Below the pieces are notes generated by a model. The model saw only the letters and a program-made list of their open reading frames with translations, had not been told where the DNA came from and made no database searches. A DNA stretch of 64,000 bases, from contig BGKB01000036.1 in the NCBI GenBank assembly GCA_003116975.1, positions 372,001 to 436,000 on the forward strand, in the 5' to 3' direction. Shown in pieces: positions 37,657 to 47,129 of this stretch (positions are counted from its first letter, which is position 1; every line of letters starts with the position of its first letter). The position numbers and the translations under genes were made by a program. Source of the stretch: Aurantiochytrium sp. KH105 (Eukaryota; Sar; Bigyra; Thraustochytrida; Thraustochytriidae).

Positions 37657-37657
37657 C
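37623..37657 (+). repeat. AAGC tetranucleotide leader repeat
   Basis: About eight uninterrupted AAGC units, 77-111 bases before the MPC start codon, on the sense strand. Confidence 0.85.
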
Positions 37658-37733
37658 GGGCGCGCGAGCAGAGGCGCGCGAGGGAGCGAGCGAGGGAGAG
37701 GAGGAAGGGCGCAGCGCAGACAGCTAGGAGGAG

Positions 37734-38492
37734 ATGTCCAACTTTAGCGTGGCGGCGGCGCGGGCGGCGCTCCTGCACCCGGAGTATGGGTGGAAAACGA
37801 CGCACTTCTGGGGCCCCGTGGCCAACTGGGGCATCGTGGCGGCAGCGGCGCTCGACATGAGCACCAAAGGCCCCGAGGTGATCTCGCTGCCCATGACGGC
37901 GACGATGACCATCTACTCGGGCCTCTTCATGCTCTTCGCATGGCGCGTGCAGCCCCGAAACTACCTGCTCTTCGCCTGCCACGGCTTCAACGAGGCCGCG
38001 CAGCTCGTGCAGCTCAAGCGCGGCATCGAGTACCAGAATGAGCTCGAGGCACAGGGCAAGCCTCGCACGAGCAACTTTAGCGTGCTCGGCTACGGCGCCG
38101 TCGTTGCCACCGCCATCGGCGCTGGTCTCTCTGGCGGCCGCATTCAGTCCGCCGCGCTCAGCGCCAACATGCCAGCCCCCGTCACCAACTTCTTGAAGCA
38201 CCCCGCCGGACCCTTTACGATCCACTTTTGGGCGCCCAGCTTCAAGTGGATGCTTTCCGTGTCCAACATTGTCGACTTTGACCGCCCCGTCGAAAACATC
38301 AGCACCACGCAGCAGCTCGCACTCACCGCCACGGGCTTCATCTGGTCGCGCTACAGCATGGTCATCAACCCGGTCAACTACAACCTCTTTGCTGTCAACT
38401 GCAGTCTTGCCGTCACTGGATCGTACCAGCTGGCCCGCAAGATCAAGAGCCAAATGGGTTCGTCCGAGACGGCGCCGGCTGCGGCCAAGTAA
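37734..38492 (+). CDS. Natural MPC1-MPC2 fusion: single-chain mitochondrial pyruvate carrier
   Basis: The 252-residue protein carries both subunits of the mitochondrial pyruvate carrier in one frame. Residues about 14-97 are MPC1: KTTHFWGPVANWGIVAAAAL, VQPRNYLLFACHGFNEAAQL. Residues about 157-240 are MPC2: HPAGPFTIHFWAPSFKWMLS, TTQQLALTATGFIWSRYSMV, NYNLFAVNCSLAVTGSYQLA. Each half is complete and well conserved. The joining segment (about 98-156) includes one more hydrophobic stretch, SVLGYGAVVATAIGAGLSGG. MPC normally works as an MPC1/MPC2 heterodimer in the inner mitochondrial membrane and imports pyruvate for oxidation. A fusion would fix a 1:1 ratio, and an added linker helix could keep both halves in the same orientation. 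I saw no stop, frameshift or splice signal between the halves. Confidence 0.95.
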   Translation: MSNFSVAAARAALLHPEYGWKTTHFWGPVANWGIVAAAALDMSTKGPEVISLPMTATMTIYSGLFMLFAWRVQPRNYLLFACHGFNEAAQLVQLKRGIEYQNELEAQGKPRTSNFSVLGYGAVVATAIGAGLSGGRIQSAALSANMPAPVTNFLKHPAGPFTIHFWAPSFKWMLSVSNIVDFDRPVENISTTQQLALTATGFIWSRYSMVINPVNYNLFAVNCSLAVTGSYQLARKIKSQMGSSETAPAAAK

Positions 38493-39106
38493 AGCTTGCC
38501 GAGTTCTCGCCTTGCACTTCAGTCCCTCTTCCCTTTTTCGCTCTCTTACCCCTTCTTCTTTTTTTCTCCTTTACATTTTCCAACTCTTTGGAGTCGTCAA
38601 GTCACAGCCGCTTTGGTCTCCTTGCAAAAGCGGAGATTGCTCTGTGAACGGCACCCGTGCACTCATCGTAACAATCAACCTCTAATTTACTTTTGTGACC
38701 ATTTCTTTTGCTCCTTTCTTCTTCTCCTTCTCTTGCTCGCTCTTGTCTGCCAGTGCGTGGCAAAAGAGCCAAGTCGCTCCTCTGAGAGAGAAAGGTCCTT
38801 TCTGCAACTTGCCCTGGGCTGGCTCGGCCTGTGATTCGCCCGTTTGGTCCATGTGCCTTTTTGGAACTGTCTACGAAAGAAGTCGGGAAGGCAAACAAAC
38901 TCTTCTGAGAAAGTGACCCGATGGCGGGTGATGAGTCAGTACTTGGTTATGCAGAAAGAAAGAGCTTAGCTACTTACTGCAAAGAGCCCACTCGGCGGGA
39001 CGACCAATCTGGAACGGTGTTTGATGATTCAATACTCGTTCTTGCGCCACTGCAAAGCTCATCTTACTGCTCACGCATCCCCCGCTCTCGCTCGCCCCCA
39101 CCTCGT
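38493..39106. other. Convergent 3' intergenic region
   Basis: T/C-rich sequence (38505-38590 and 38690-38750) between two converging genes. It presumably holds both 3' UTRs. No gene is seen. Confidence 0.5.
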
Positions 39107-42100
39107 TTACAAATCGTTCGAAAGAAAGTCTTGCCAGAGGTCGGTAAAAGGCTTCACCGTGACCGCCTTCTCGATGGCCTCCCAGTCCACCTCGCGTTTG
39201 GCCCGCTCCGCATCCTGGTCTGCGTCCCCAAAGATGACCTTTTTCAGCAGAGACATACTATCACCCGAAGACAGTGAGCCACCTTGTTTTCCGTCACCGC
39301 CGAAAAAGGAGCCACCCGTTGAAGACCGTCGCGGAAGTGACAGCCCAAGTGCCTCGCGGTCCGATTGCCCCATGTTGAGCAGATTTGCAAGCAACGTCAA
39401 AAGTTCGCGCTGTGAGTGGAAACTTCCCGACTGCTTTTGCACAAAGTACGTTACCACAAGCTTCTTCATCACTTCGCGATCGACGCGTCCATCATCATCT
39501 GCAGCTGCTTCGGAACCTGGCTGCTGCTGCCGCGGTTGCCCCCCTTCCTTGTCCCTTCCTGACGTTTCCTTGTCTGGAAGCAGCTCATGTGCAGAGGAGT
39601 CCCCTTGGTCCACACCCTCGGTATCACCTCCGTCACCAGAAAAGTGTTGTTGACCTCCCACCGTTTTTTCGATTTCCTCGAGCGCAGATGGGTCAAGCTC
39701 GCTCGACTGCTGCCGCTGCAGCTCCTGCTGCCGTGCAGCCTCCTGCGAATTCGACCAGTCTTCCTCGGCCCGCTTGAGCGCATCCACCTCAGCGCGAAGA
39801 ACTTCAATCGTTCGATCTGCAGCGGCAGCAGCAAGGCGCATTTCATGCGCCTCTTTTGCAAGTTCGACGCGGTCAACCTCGAAGCGCTGCTTGTTCTCCT
39901 CCATCGACTGTCGGTGTTCCTGGACCTCGCGCCGCAAGTCGTCAATCTTTCGCTTGTACACGTGCGCCCGCTGGTCCGCCTCTGCATTGAGCTGCAAGAG
40001 CGCTGCGTTTAGAGACTCGCGCTCCGAGCGCAGCTGCTGCAGATCCGTCTCGGTAACCCGCAGCTCGGCCTGTGTCACCTGAAGCTCGTCAGAGAGCTTG
40101 TGGACCTGCTGCTGCTGACCCGTGTGCTGCGCGATCTCGGCACGCAACGAAGCTTCCCTCGATTCCAGATTCTCCACCTCTTTGCGTAAACGCTCAATCT
40201 CGCCCAGCTGGCCTGTCATTGTGCTCACGCCCTGCTTTTGCGTCTGCGACAGCTTTTTCACCTCGGACTGCAAATTCTTGACTTGCTGTCGCAGCTGATG
40301 CCTTTCTTCATCCGCTTCGTGATACTTTTCCTTGAGCTCTTGCGATTCCGCTTCCATCTCATCCAGAATCTCTTCGTATTCGGCGCACTTGTCGCGCAGC
40401 TCGTTCTCTGATTCAAGAGTCACGCGTGCATTCTCCTGGAGCTTGTCAAATGCCGCATTGAGTGATGCCAAACGTTCCTGAACATCGTCGCGTTCTCGCG
40501 TCACTTGGCGCAGCTCTTCCTCGAGCGACTTTGCTTCAAGCGTGAGCTCCTCCACGCGAGACCCGAGCCGCGCAAGCTCCGCATGCGCTTCTTCAGAGCT
40601 CCCTTGCGCTTCGGCGCGTAGGGCATCTCGCTCCTTGGAAACCACCGCGAGACTTGATTCCAGACGATCGACTTCGGCAGACAACGCCTCTCGCGCTTCT
40701 TCCAGACTCGTGCTGCTTTGCGTCAGCTCCTCTACTCGTGCCTCGAGACGACGGAGTTCCTCTGTTTGGGTGGCAGACGCGACTCCAGCGTCATTGCGCA
40801 ACGCGTCGAGTTCCGTCTTGGCGGCCTCGAGATCTGCCTCAAGACGGGAGACTTGCTCGAGATGCATACTATGGCTTTTTTCAGCCTTGCCAGCAGCGTA
40901 CTGCTCCAGCTTGCTTAGTCGTTCAGTGGTACCGATTTCAAGTTCGTTGCGTAGGTTTTCGAGAGCACTCTGATGTTCTGACCGAGCTTGCTCCAGAGCG
41001 CGAGCGTGCTTGTCTTCAAGATTTTCTCGCGCTGTTTCCAGCTCAGCTGCGTGTTCTCGCGCCGCATTATCGAGCGCCTCAGTAATGCTTGCCTGCTTCG
41101 CTTTGGCCTCAGCGTCCCCGTGGCGGAGTTCGACTTCGTGCCGCTTCGCTTCGGCCTCCTTCTTGGCCTCCAGTTCGCGACGGACCTTGGCAACGGCAGC
41201 CTCAAGCCTCTCGGCAGCCTCCTTTTCGACTCGCTCCACATCATCTTGGTATTTGGCAGAAAGATCAGCAAGCTCTCGCGCATGCTCTTCGCTCTGGCCT
41301 GTTTCTTCACCTGTTTGCGAGACGGCGCGCGCGGCGTCCAGCTCGCGGGCTTGCAGAGCAATCTTATCTTCAGCTTCCGACAGGGCCTGTCGCATTGCCG
41401 CAACTTCCTGCGCATGGGTTCTCTTCAGCACCTCGAGGCCTTCTTTGTGCTTGACGATCAATTCCTCTCTCTCCGACAGCGTTTGACGCAACGCCTCCAC
41501 ATCCCGAGCATGAGAGCTTTTCAATGCCGTGAGCGCTTCCTCATGATCAAGCGCCTCAGCGCCACCACTGCGCGACGACGACTCATGGACCTCTTGCAGC
41601 TCTCGTCGCAAGTCTTCGACAGCTTTGTTCGCTTCAACAAGCTCTGCGTCCTTGCTCTTCACAAACTCTCTCAACTCTTGTTCCATGGACATGAGCGCTA
41701 CATTATCCTCAGCGAACTCATCGAGTTCGCGCTGTACATCTGCGAGTGCACGCGTTTGATCGCGCGTCGTCACCTCAAGATCTTCCACATTGCTTTGCGC
41801 GGCTCGACAAGACGCGAGGGCCTCCTGTGTTTCGGCTTGCGATGCTGCGAGAGCTTCTCGAGTCTTTGCGATCTCTGCATGCGCCTTTTGAATTTCAGTA
41901 CGGGCTGTCTCTAACTCCTGAGTTTTGGCCATCATCATTGCCACATGTCGTCTTTCCTTGGCTTTGAGCGTCTCGAGATCTTCTTCGAGCACGCTCATCC
42001 GGCTGTCGTCAATTGCAGCAGAGCTTGTCGCTGCTGAATCCGCCGGTCCGGAGCTCTCAGTTTCAGATTCAATAACATCGCTCTCATCGCTGGCGGCGAC

Positions 42101-42457
42101 AACTTCGCCCACATCGTGTGTCTCTTCCGCCTCCTCCTCGTTGTTATTGTCGTCAATCACTTCGTCATCATCGACGTCCAAGTCATCGTCATCATCGTCC
42201 CATCCTTGTTCGGATGTCTTTTCGTCAGCATCTTTTGCTACTTGGTCGACGGCGTCGATGGAGCTTTTAGTTGCCTCTTCTCCATGCGCGTCTTCGCTCT
42301 CGCCTTGCGCGAGGAATTGACTGTTGTCCTCAGCGTCATCATAGTACTCGCGGTTGTAGTTTTCGCGTTCTTCATCAAGTTGTGCCTGATATTCTGCGGC
42401 TTCGTCGATTACGCCCTGTACGACTTTGGACGCGAACGAAGATACGTTGCTCCACAT
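39107..42457 (-). CDS. Golgin: long coiled-coil protein with a C-terminal GRIP/GRAB-like domain
   Basis: The 1116-residue protein starts MWSNVSSFASKVVQGVIDEA, a possible amphipathic lipid-packing-sensor helix. A very acidic segment follows (about 75-150; runs of Asp and Glu). Residues about 155-930 are almost continuous coiled coil, rich in Glu, Ala, Leu, Arg and Gln with heptad spacing (for example LEARVEELTQSSTSLEEARE). Near the C-terminus, REVMKKLVVTYFVQKQ and RELLTLLANLLNMGQSDREA (about 993-1035) match the small helical Arf/Arl-binding domain of GRIP/GRAB golgins such as GMAP-210 and Rud3. A Gly/Ser-rich stretch and a short tail end the protein. Golgins tether vesicles at the Golgi. Which golgin class it represents is uncertain. 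Confidence 0.8.
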   Translation of the reverse strand: MWSNVSSFASKVVQGVIDEAAEYQAQLDEERENYNREYYDDAEDNSQFLAQGESEDAHGEEATKSSIDAVDQVAKDADEKTSEQGWDDDDDDLDVDDDEVIDDNNNEEEAEETHDVGEVVAASDESDVIESETESSGPADSAATSSAAIDDSRMSVLEEDLETLKAKERRHVAMMMAKTQELETARTEIQKAHAEIAKTREALAASQAETQEALASCRAAQSNVEDLEVTTRDQTRALADVQRELDEFAEDNVALMSMEQELREFVKSKDAELVEANKAVEDLRRELQEVHESSSRSGGAEALDHEEALTALKSSHARDVEALRQTLSEREELIVKHKEGLEVLKRTHAQEVAAMRQALSEAEDKIALQARELDAARAVSQTGEETGQSEEHARELADLSAKYQDDVERVEKEAAERLEAAVAKVRRELEAKKEAEAKRHEVELRHGDAEAKAKQASITEALDNAAREHAAELETARENLEDKHARALEQARSEHQSALENLRNELEIGTTERLSKLEQYAAGKAEKSHSMHLEQVSRLEADLEAAKTELDALRNDAGVASATQTEELRRLEARVEELTQSSTSLEEAREALSAEVDRLESSLAVVSKERDALRAEAQGSSEEAHAELARLGSRVEELTLEAKSLEEELRQVTRERDDVQERLASLNAAFDKLQENARVTLESENELRDKCAEYEEILDEMEAESQELKEKYHEADEERHQLRQQVKNLQSEVKKLSQTQKQGVSTMTGQLGEIERLRKEVENLESREASLRAEIAQHTGQQQQVHKLSDELQVTQAELRVTETDLQQLRSERESLNAALLQLNAEADQRAHVYKRKIDDLRREVQEHRQSMEENKQRFEVDRVELAKEAHEMRLAAAAADRTIEVLRAEVDALKRAEEDWSNSQEAARQQELQRQQSSELDPSALEEIEKTVGGQQHFSGDGGDTEGVDQGDSSAHELLPDKETSGRDKEGGQPRQQQPGSEAAADDDGRVDREVMKKLVVTYFVQKQSGSFHSQRELLTLLANLLNMGQSDREALGLSLPRRSSTGGSFFGGDGKQGGSLSSGDSMSLLKKVIFGDADQDAERAKREVDWEAIEKAVTVKPFTDLWQDFLSNDL

Positions 42458-43830
42458 CGCGAGAGGTTGCTGCTCGCGTCCCTGAGCGAGGCTGCCACGA
42501 CGAGCGAGAGAGAAGTAAGGGCACCCGGACCTACGTGGCGACGATCTTGCTTGCGCTTACTAACACGGGTCGCCGCCGTCAAGACGGCGGCGCGCGCAGG
42601 CGCGCGCAGCGGGCGGCAGACGCACTGCCGATGCAGCTGCAACCCGTCAGTGACTACGGACCGCGACAGCGAAACGCGACCGCGTTCGCGACCGCGCTCA
42701 ACTTGCCGGCTCTGCAAGAAAGGGGTTTTACGCGCTTACGCGAGAGAAAAATTCTGCGACGTTTGCCACGCTTCCTATGATTTGAAGTGGAGCACCATCG
42801 TGAAGCACCTAAAGTATGGGGCGTGGAGACACTGACCTAATCTGATTTGACATTTTGCTTCTCTGCCACGCCAATAATTACTGGGGGAGAGTCTGTTCAC
42901 GACAGGTCAAAAGACGTCGGCGATTGCAACATTCTTATTTTATATTTTTTTCGGCGCCCATGGTGTAAAACGGCACGTTGGGGTTCGTCAAAGAAATTGC
43001 AGTAGGACTGGGCCTCACCATGGTGTATCTGCGGGAGCACGATTTATACCATGTAAGATGACTTTTGTATCGACGCCAATAAGAAAGTGAATGAAAGATC
43101 AAGGGGAGCATCAAATTGAGCAGGTCCGTGACGCCCATGACGACACGAGAGTACGCCTCTTAATTCTTCGCTCCGTCTCCTACGCGCTTGCTGCTTTTGC
43201 GCCCGCGAACGTACCCTACTCTCGCGCTTCCAGCGCGCAGGCAGTCTGCTACAATTAACAGTAAGTTAGCTCTGATCGATTTCCTCGCAAGCCCCCCCCC
43301 CCCCCCTGCTTACCAGTATTTAGTCCGAGTGAGGCAATGGTAGTCCTTCGCACGGTTTATCGCCCTCTTCACGTGAACGCGAAAGTTTGCGACTTTCCGT
43401 GTGTCGTTCGCCTTCTCTCGTGTAAGACTGTACGCTTGGAACAGCTGGGAGACCTCGCAAAGTACTAGCCTGGTCATTGGCCTTCCCAACCCGCGACACT
43501 CCCACCGCCGCGCAGTTCACGCCAGGTCGACTTCGCACGAGGGAATTGATTACGCACAGGATGAGTAAGAATGCCCATATTCGAGTCCTCGCAAGGCAAA
43601 CAGGGTACGGGTTTGAAACGAAAATGGGCCGCTTTCAACAATGCGACATAGCTTTTCGAGTCTTTTGGGTGGACGAGCGAAAAAAGGAAAACAGTTCCTT
43701 TTCTTAGATTGATGGACATTGTACTAAACGCGGTTGCATCTTTTGGAACGCGCGACGACCCCAAGGTGTGATGACGGCAACCAGCAGCAGCCAGCAACCA
43801 TCACGAGAGCATGAATCTCTCATCTTGTGT
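42458..43830. other. Intergenic region with a poly-C run
   Basis: 1.4 kb without a supported gene. A run of 15 C lies at 43292-43306. The golgin promoter should lie at the left end. Short frames near 43475-43800 on both strands lack recognisable content. Confidence 0.5.
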
Positions 43831-44253
43831 TTAGTCCGAGTAGGTACAAATTCCGATGCCAGTGAAGATGATTTGGCAGGAGGCGCCTTCGCCGCAGTCA
43901 GTGCCCTTGCCGCAAGCGAGAGCACAGTACTTGTTGCCGGAGCCAGCATCTTGAAGGATGCACTGAGGCTTGGCGTCGCAGCCATCCGGAACGTCGCTCG
44001 GGCACTGCATTGCGCTGCATTTCGGCGAGCAAAGAGCGCCTTCGATGCCCTGAATGCGCACAGCCACCTCGTCCTGCTTGCAGCCTTCGGCCGGATCCCC
44101 GTAATGCGTGCCGCCAAGGAAGGCCGGCAAGATCGTCAGCTCCATGAGCTCGGGCTTGGGTTCGTCAACGACAAGCGTCTTGAAGCTCCCGCCGAGCGCC
44201 GCCACCACGCAGATGGCGAGAACGGCCATAATAAGCTGGACTTGCTGCATCAT
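43831..44253 (-). CDS. Small secreted Cys-rich protein
   Basis: The 140-residue protein has a clear signal peptide (LIMAVLAICVVAALGG, about 7-23), then a mature part with 12 Cys. The pattern includes LCSPKCSAMQCP, GCDAKPQCI, KYCALACGKGTDCGEGASC and ends GICTY. The even number of Cys suggests disulfides and an extracellular or wall location. Similar short proteins with a C-A-L-x-C core occur in stramenopile secretomes as far as I recall, with no known function. Its Cys spacing differs from the two larger Cys-rich proteins just downstream on the plus map, which are on the same strand. It is not predicted to be an enzyme. Confidence 0.75.
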   Translation of the reverse strand: MMQQVQLIMAVLAICVVAALGGSFKTLVVDEPKPELMELTILPAFLGGTHYGDPAEGCKQDEVAVRIQGIEGALCSPKCSAMQCPSDVPDGCDAKPQCILQDAGSGNKYCALACGKGTDCGEGASCQIIFTGIGICTYSD

Positions 44254-45174
44254 CTTTCCTTGTTGCGCTTGACGTTAAGAGTTTCGAGAAGACACTCTGT
44301 GGAAGGAGTGGATAGTATCTTTTTCCGTTTTGCCAGGAAATCGCGTCAGCAACGTTAGTTCTCTGCGCCTCTCTCGCCGCTCCCTGCGCCGGCTTTGCGC
44401 TCTGTGTCCTCCCCGCTGTTCTCCTCAAACGACCCAGCTCTGACCGCGTGCGTCTTCGTCTCTGTCTTCTTCTGAGTCGTGGGCGTCGGTTTGGGCTTCA
44501 CGGACCGCTCGAGAGCTTTTGCCTTTCCGCCGCTCGCTATCCATGTCTCCAGCCGCCATCCATCTCGCCACTCCGCGACGAGCAGCCGGCAGAGATCGAC
44601 GTGCGCTGCCCTGCGACGCGGCGCAGCGCAGCGCGCGCCGTCGCGGCGCCTCTCTCGCGGCGCGGCAGGACGTACCTTGAGTTGCCGGGTCACAGTCAGA
44701 CGCGGGCGTGGAATCGGGATTTGCTCTCGCGTATCTTTTGCTTCACAGAACGATAACGGCGAAAAATCTTGCTGCTCAATTTGCGTTGCGCAGATTTCCC
44801 CTGTTTGATTGTCGAGTTTTTAGAACGGTGCTTCCCTTCACAGGTTGCTCATTTTTTCTCTTCTTCTTTTTTCCAGGTCTGATTGGAGGAGACGAGGAGG
44901 TTGTCGCGCTTGCGACGAATGTCGCTTCTTTTCGATTTTTCCCAACAGCTGCGGCTCCACCTCTCGTGATGCTTGTTGTATTTTGTGGTGGAATGAGAAG
45001 GAAAGGGGCGCCAATTTGAACACGGCATCTCGTAGAAGGAGAACATCGGAAAAATTAAAATTGAATTGCGAAGCGAAAGGTTTTCCTTTCTCAGGTGAAG
45101 ACGTGGGTCTCGATAACACTCGGAATTTTTTAGAATCATCATCCGCCGAGATCGAGGTGCTGAAGCGCCGATTC
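44254..45174. other. Intergenic region between secreted-protein genes
   Basis: Promoter side of the small Cys-rich gene and 3' side of the next. GC-rich from 44380 to 44700. No gene is supported. Confidence 0.5.
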
Positions 45175-46185
45175 TCAACCCTGATTGAAGCAGCAGCCAC
45201 AACCAGCAGCTCCGTTCTCACAGAGACTTTCTTCCCAGATGCTTGGTTCAGGGCATTCACTTTGTTCCATACATACACCGCCATGGTCCTTGCATTCATC
45301 AGTGATTGGGCATTCAAGCGTAGGTATGCAGCAGCCGCAGTCAATGTCCGGGTCCTGACCACAGAGCTCGAAGACCCACTTGTTGGGGTCCTTGCACTCT
45401 TCGCGCGGGATACACTCGCCTCCTTCAGCCAGACACTCATCCGTCTCGTCGCATCCAGGCGTCGGGAAAGGCGTGGGATCTCGGGTCGGCGTCACCTCGG
45501 GAATGCAGCAGCCGCAGTCAATGTCCGGGTCCTGGCCACAGAGCTCAAAGACCCACTTGTTGGGCTCCTTGCACTCTTCGCGCGGGATACACTCGCCTCC
45601 TTCGGCCAGGCACTCATCCGTGTCGTCGCATCCAGGCGTCGGGTACGGCGTGGGATCTCGGGTCGGCGTGATTTCAGTGAAACAGCAACCACAATCGCCG
45701 TCATAGTTTCCTTGCTTGCAGAGATCGTAAACCCAGCTGTTGGGCTTGGGGCACTCTTCAAGCGGCGTACAGTGTCCACCCTTCTGCTTGCACTCGTCGG
45801 TGAGTGGACATTCATCTTTGGGGATGCAGCATCCGCATTCGCCAGCTTCGCCGCTCTTGCACAGTTTCGGCACCCACGTGTTGGAATCTAGCGGGCACTG
45901 GTCATACAACATGCATTTTCCTCCCTCGAGCTTGCATTCGTCAGTCTGCACGCAAGCAGGTTCAATCTCTCTGCAGCAACTGCAGTCCTTGAAATCGCCG
46001 CACAAATTCAATGTGGAGCACTCGTGCGTCGAAGCATCGACCCCAGACAAGCAAGTGCCTCCAGCAAGCGCACATTCTTTATCGACGGCGCAGACCTCTG
46101 CGCCATGCACCTGCTGTGCGTGATGCAGCAGCAAGCTTCCTTGCGTCAGCAGCAGGCCTATCGCTTGGAGGAGCGAGGCTCTCAT
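45175..46185 (-). CDS. Secreted protein of six tandem 8-Cys modules
   Basis: The start is taken at ATG 46185 because it opens a signal peptide (MRASLLQAIGLLLTQGSLLL); the frame continues upstream with unlikely sequence. The 336-residue protein then has six copies of a module of about 40 residues with eight Cys: C-x4/5-C, GG-x-C, EC, W-x5-LC and a closing C-x-CC (usually CGCC). Modules 4 and 5 are nearly identical (for example DECLAEGGECIPREEC in both), a recent internal duplication. Thr/Pro linkers of the form TPTRDPTPYPTPG separate modules 3-5 and may be O-glycosylated. The protein is presumably extracellular or part of the cell surface. I do not recognise the module as a named domain. Confidence 0.85.
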   Translation of the reverse strand: MRASLLQAIGLLLTQGSLLLHHAQQVHGAEVCAVDKECALAGGTCLSGVDASTHECSTLNLCGDFKDCSCCREIEPACVQTDECKLEGGKCMLYDQCPLDSNTWVPKLCKSGEAGECGCCIPKDECPLTDECKQKGGHCTPLEECPKPNSWVYDLCKQGNYDGDCGCCFTEITPTRDPTPYPTPGCDDTDECLAEGGECIPREECKEPNKWVFELCGQDPDIDCGCCIPEVTPTRDPTPFPTPGCDETDECLAEGGECIPREECKDPNKWVFELCGQDPDIDCGCCIPTLECPITDECKDHGGVCMEQSECPEPSIWEESLCENGAAGCGCCFNQG

Positions 46186-47129
46186 CGTGACGTTTCGCTC
46201 AAGCCTTTCTGTTCGGTTCGGGTTTTGCTGCTCCAGACCACCGGCTCGCTTCTTGGTGGCGAGCGGGTGACCACCTTCACCTCCTTCCACGTCTGTGCCA
46301 AGACGCAGCCGTGTCCGGCAGGGCCGGCCGACCCTTGCCCTCGAATCGTCATACCTACCGCCATTACCTCTATCGCCCCGGAGAGGCAGTCTTCGTGCAA
46401 AAAACGCAGCGAGCGAGCCAGCTTGAGGTGGGCCGCGCGGCCACGTTCATGCGACGGTGGTAGCGCCCCATGGGGGCGGCCTCGCGGGCCATCTTGTCCT
46501 TTGCGTGCACAATGCCAAACTCGCACTTTACCAACCAGCGCCAGCATGCTATACCGACGATGTCGAAAATGCCCAGCGAGCAATGTCCTTCGGGGCCAGG
46601 CGGAAACGCTCGCTTGCCCGGCCAAAGGGAGCAAGCGAGCGAGGGAAGGAGCGGGACCGCGGAGTGGTGGCCGCTCGGGTCGTCCCATCCGCGCGAATGA
46701 GGACCATTATTAGCCTGGCGGCTGCGGCGTGGCCAGGTGTGGGGACGCACACGTGCCATCATGACAGAAACCCCTCGAAAGACGCTCGAGTCTCGCCCTT
46801 CTTGCACACGCTTTCCCTTTCTGCGCAGGGGTGCGGGCTGGCGCATGCCGGACTGGAACTCGGGGCGGAGGCGGCCGCGGCGGCCGCGGAGAACCCAAAA
46901 GGTCCGTCTGCGCCGCTTCGCAAGGCTCCGTTTCGCAAGGCTCCGTTCGGCGACCGGCATGGGCTGGAAAATGTCTCGGAAAGCTTTGTTCGGCCTCGGG
47001 GGCCATCGAAGGCGAGCAAGCATTAGGGGTCCTGGCAGTGGCCGGCGGCAGAAATGAAATGAAATGAAATGGAATGTATCATGTTAGTGGCAGGCGCTGC
47101 GATGAGCTCCGGGGTCACCAGAGAGAGAC
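46186..47129. other. Intergenic region between the two 8-Cys-module genes
   Basis: No supported gene, despite open frames on both strands at 46370-47026 that have low-complexity, frame-shadow composition. A short direct duplication CTTCGCAAGGCTCCG/TTTCGCAAGGCTCCG lies near 46916-46945, and a GAAAT repeat at 47051-47075. Confidence 0.5.
47051..47075 (+). repeat. GAAAT pentanucleotide repeat
   Basis: Four to five units just beyond the 3' end of the seven-module gene. An inverted counterpart (ATTTC/ATTCC) lies at 50743-50767. Confidence 0.75.

Noticed and set aside
43560-43620. Possible tRNA, from a TTCGAGTCC sequence at about 43580
   Set aside because: No matching acceptor stem, anticodon arm or D-loop could be folded around it.
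46370-47026. Overlapping open frames on both strands between the 8-Cys genes
   Set aside because: Their content mirrors each other and a short duplicated GC-rich segment; no signal peptide, Cys pattern or domain.
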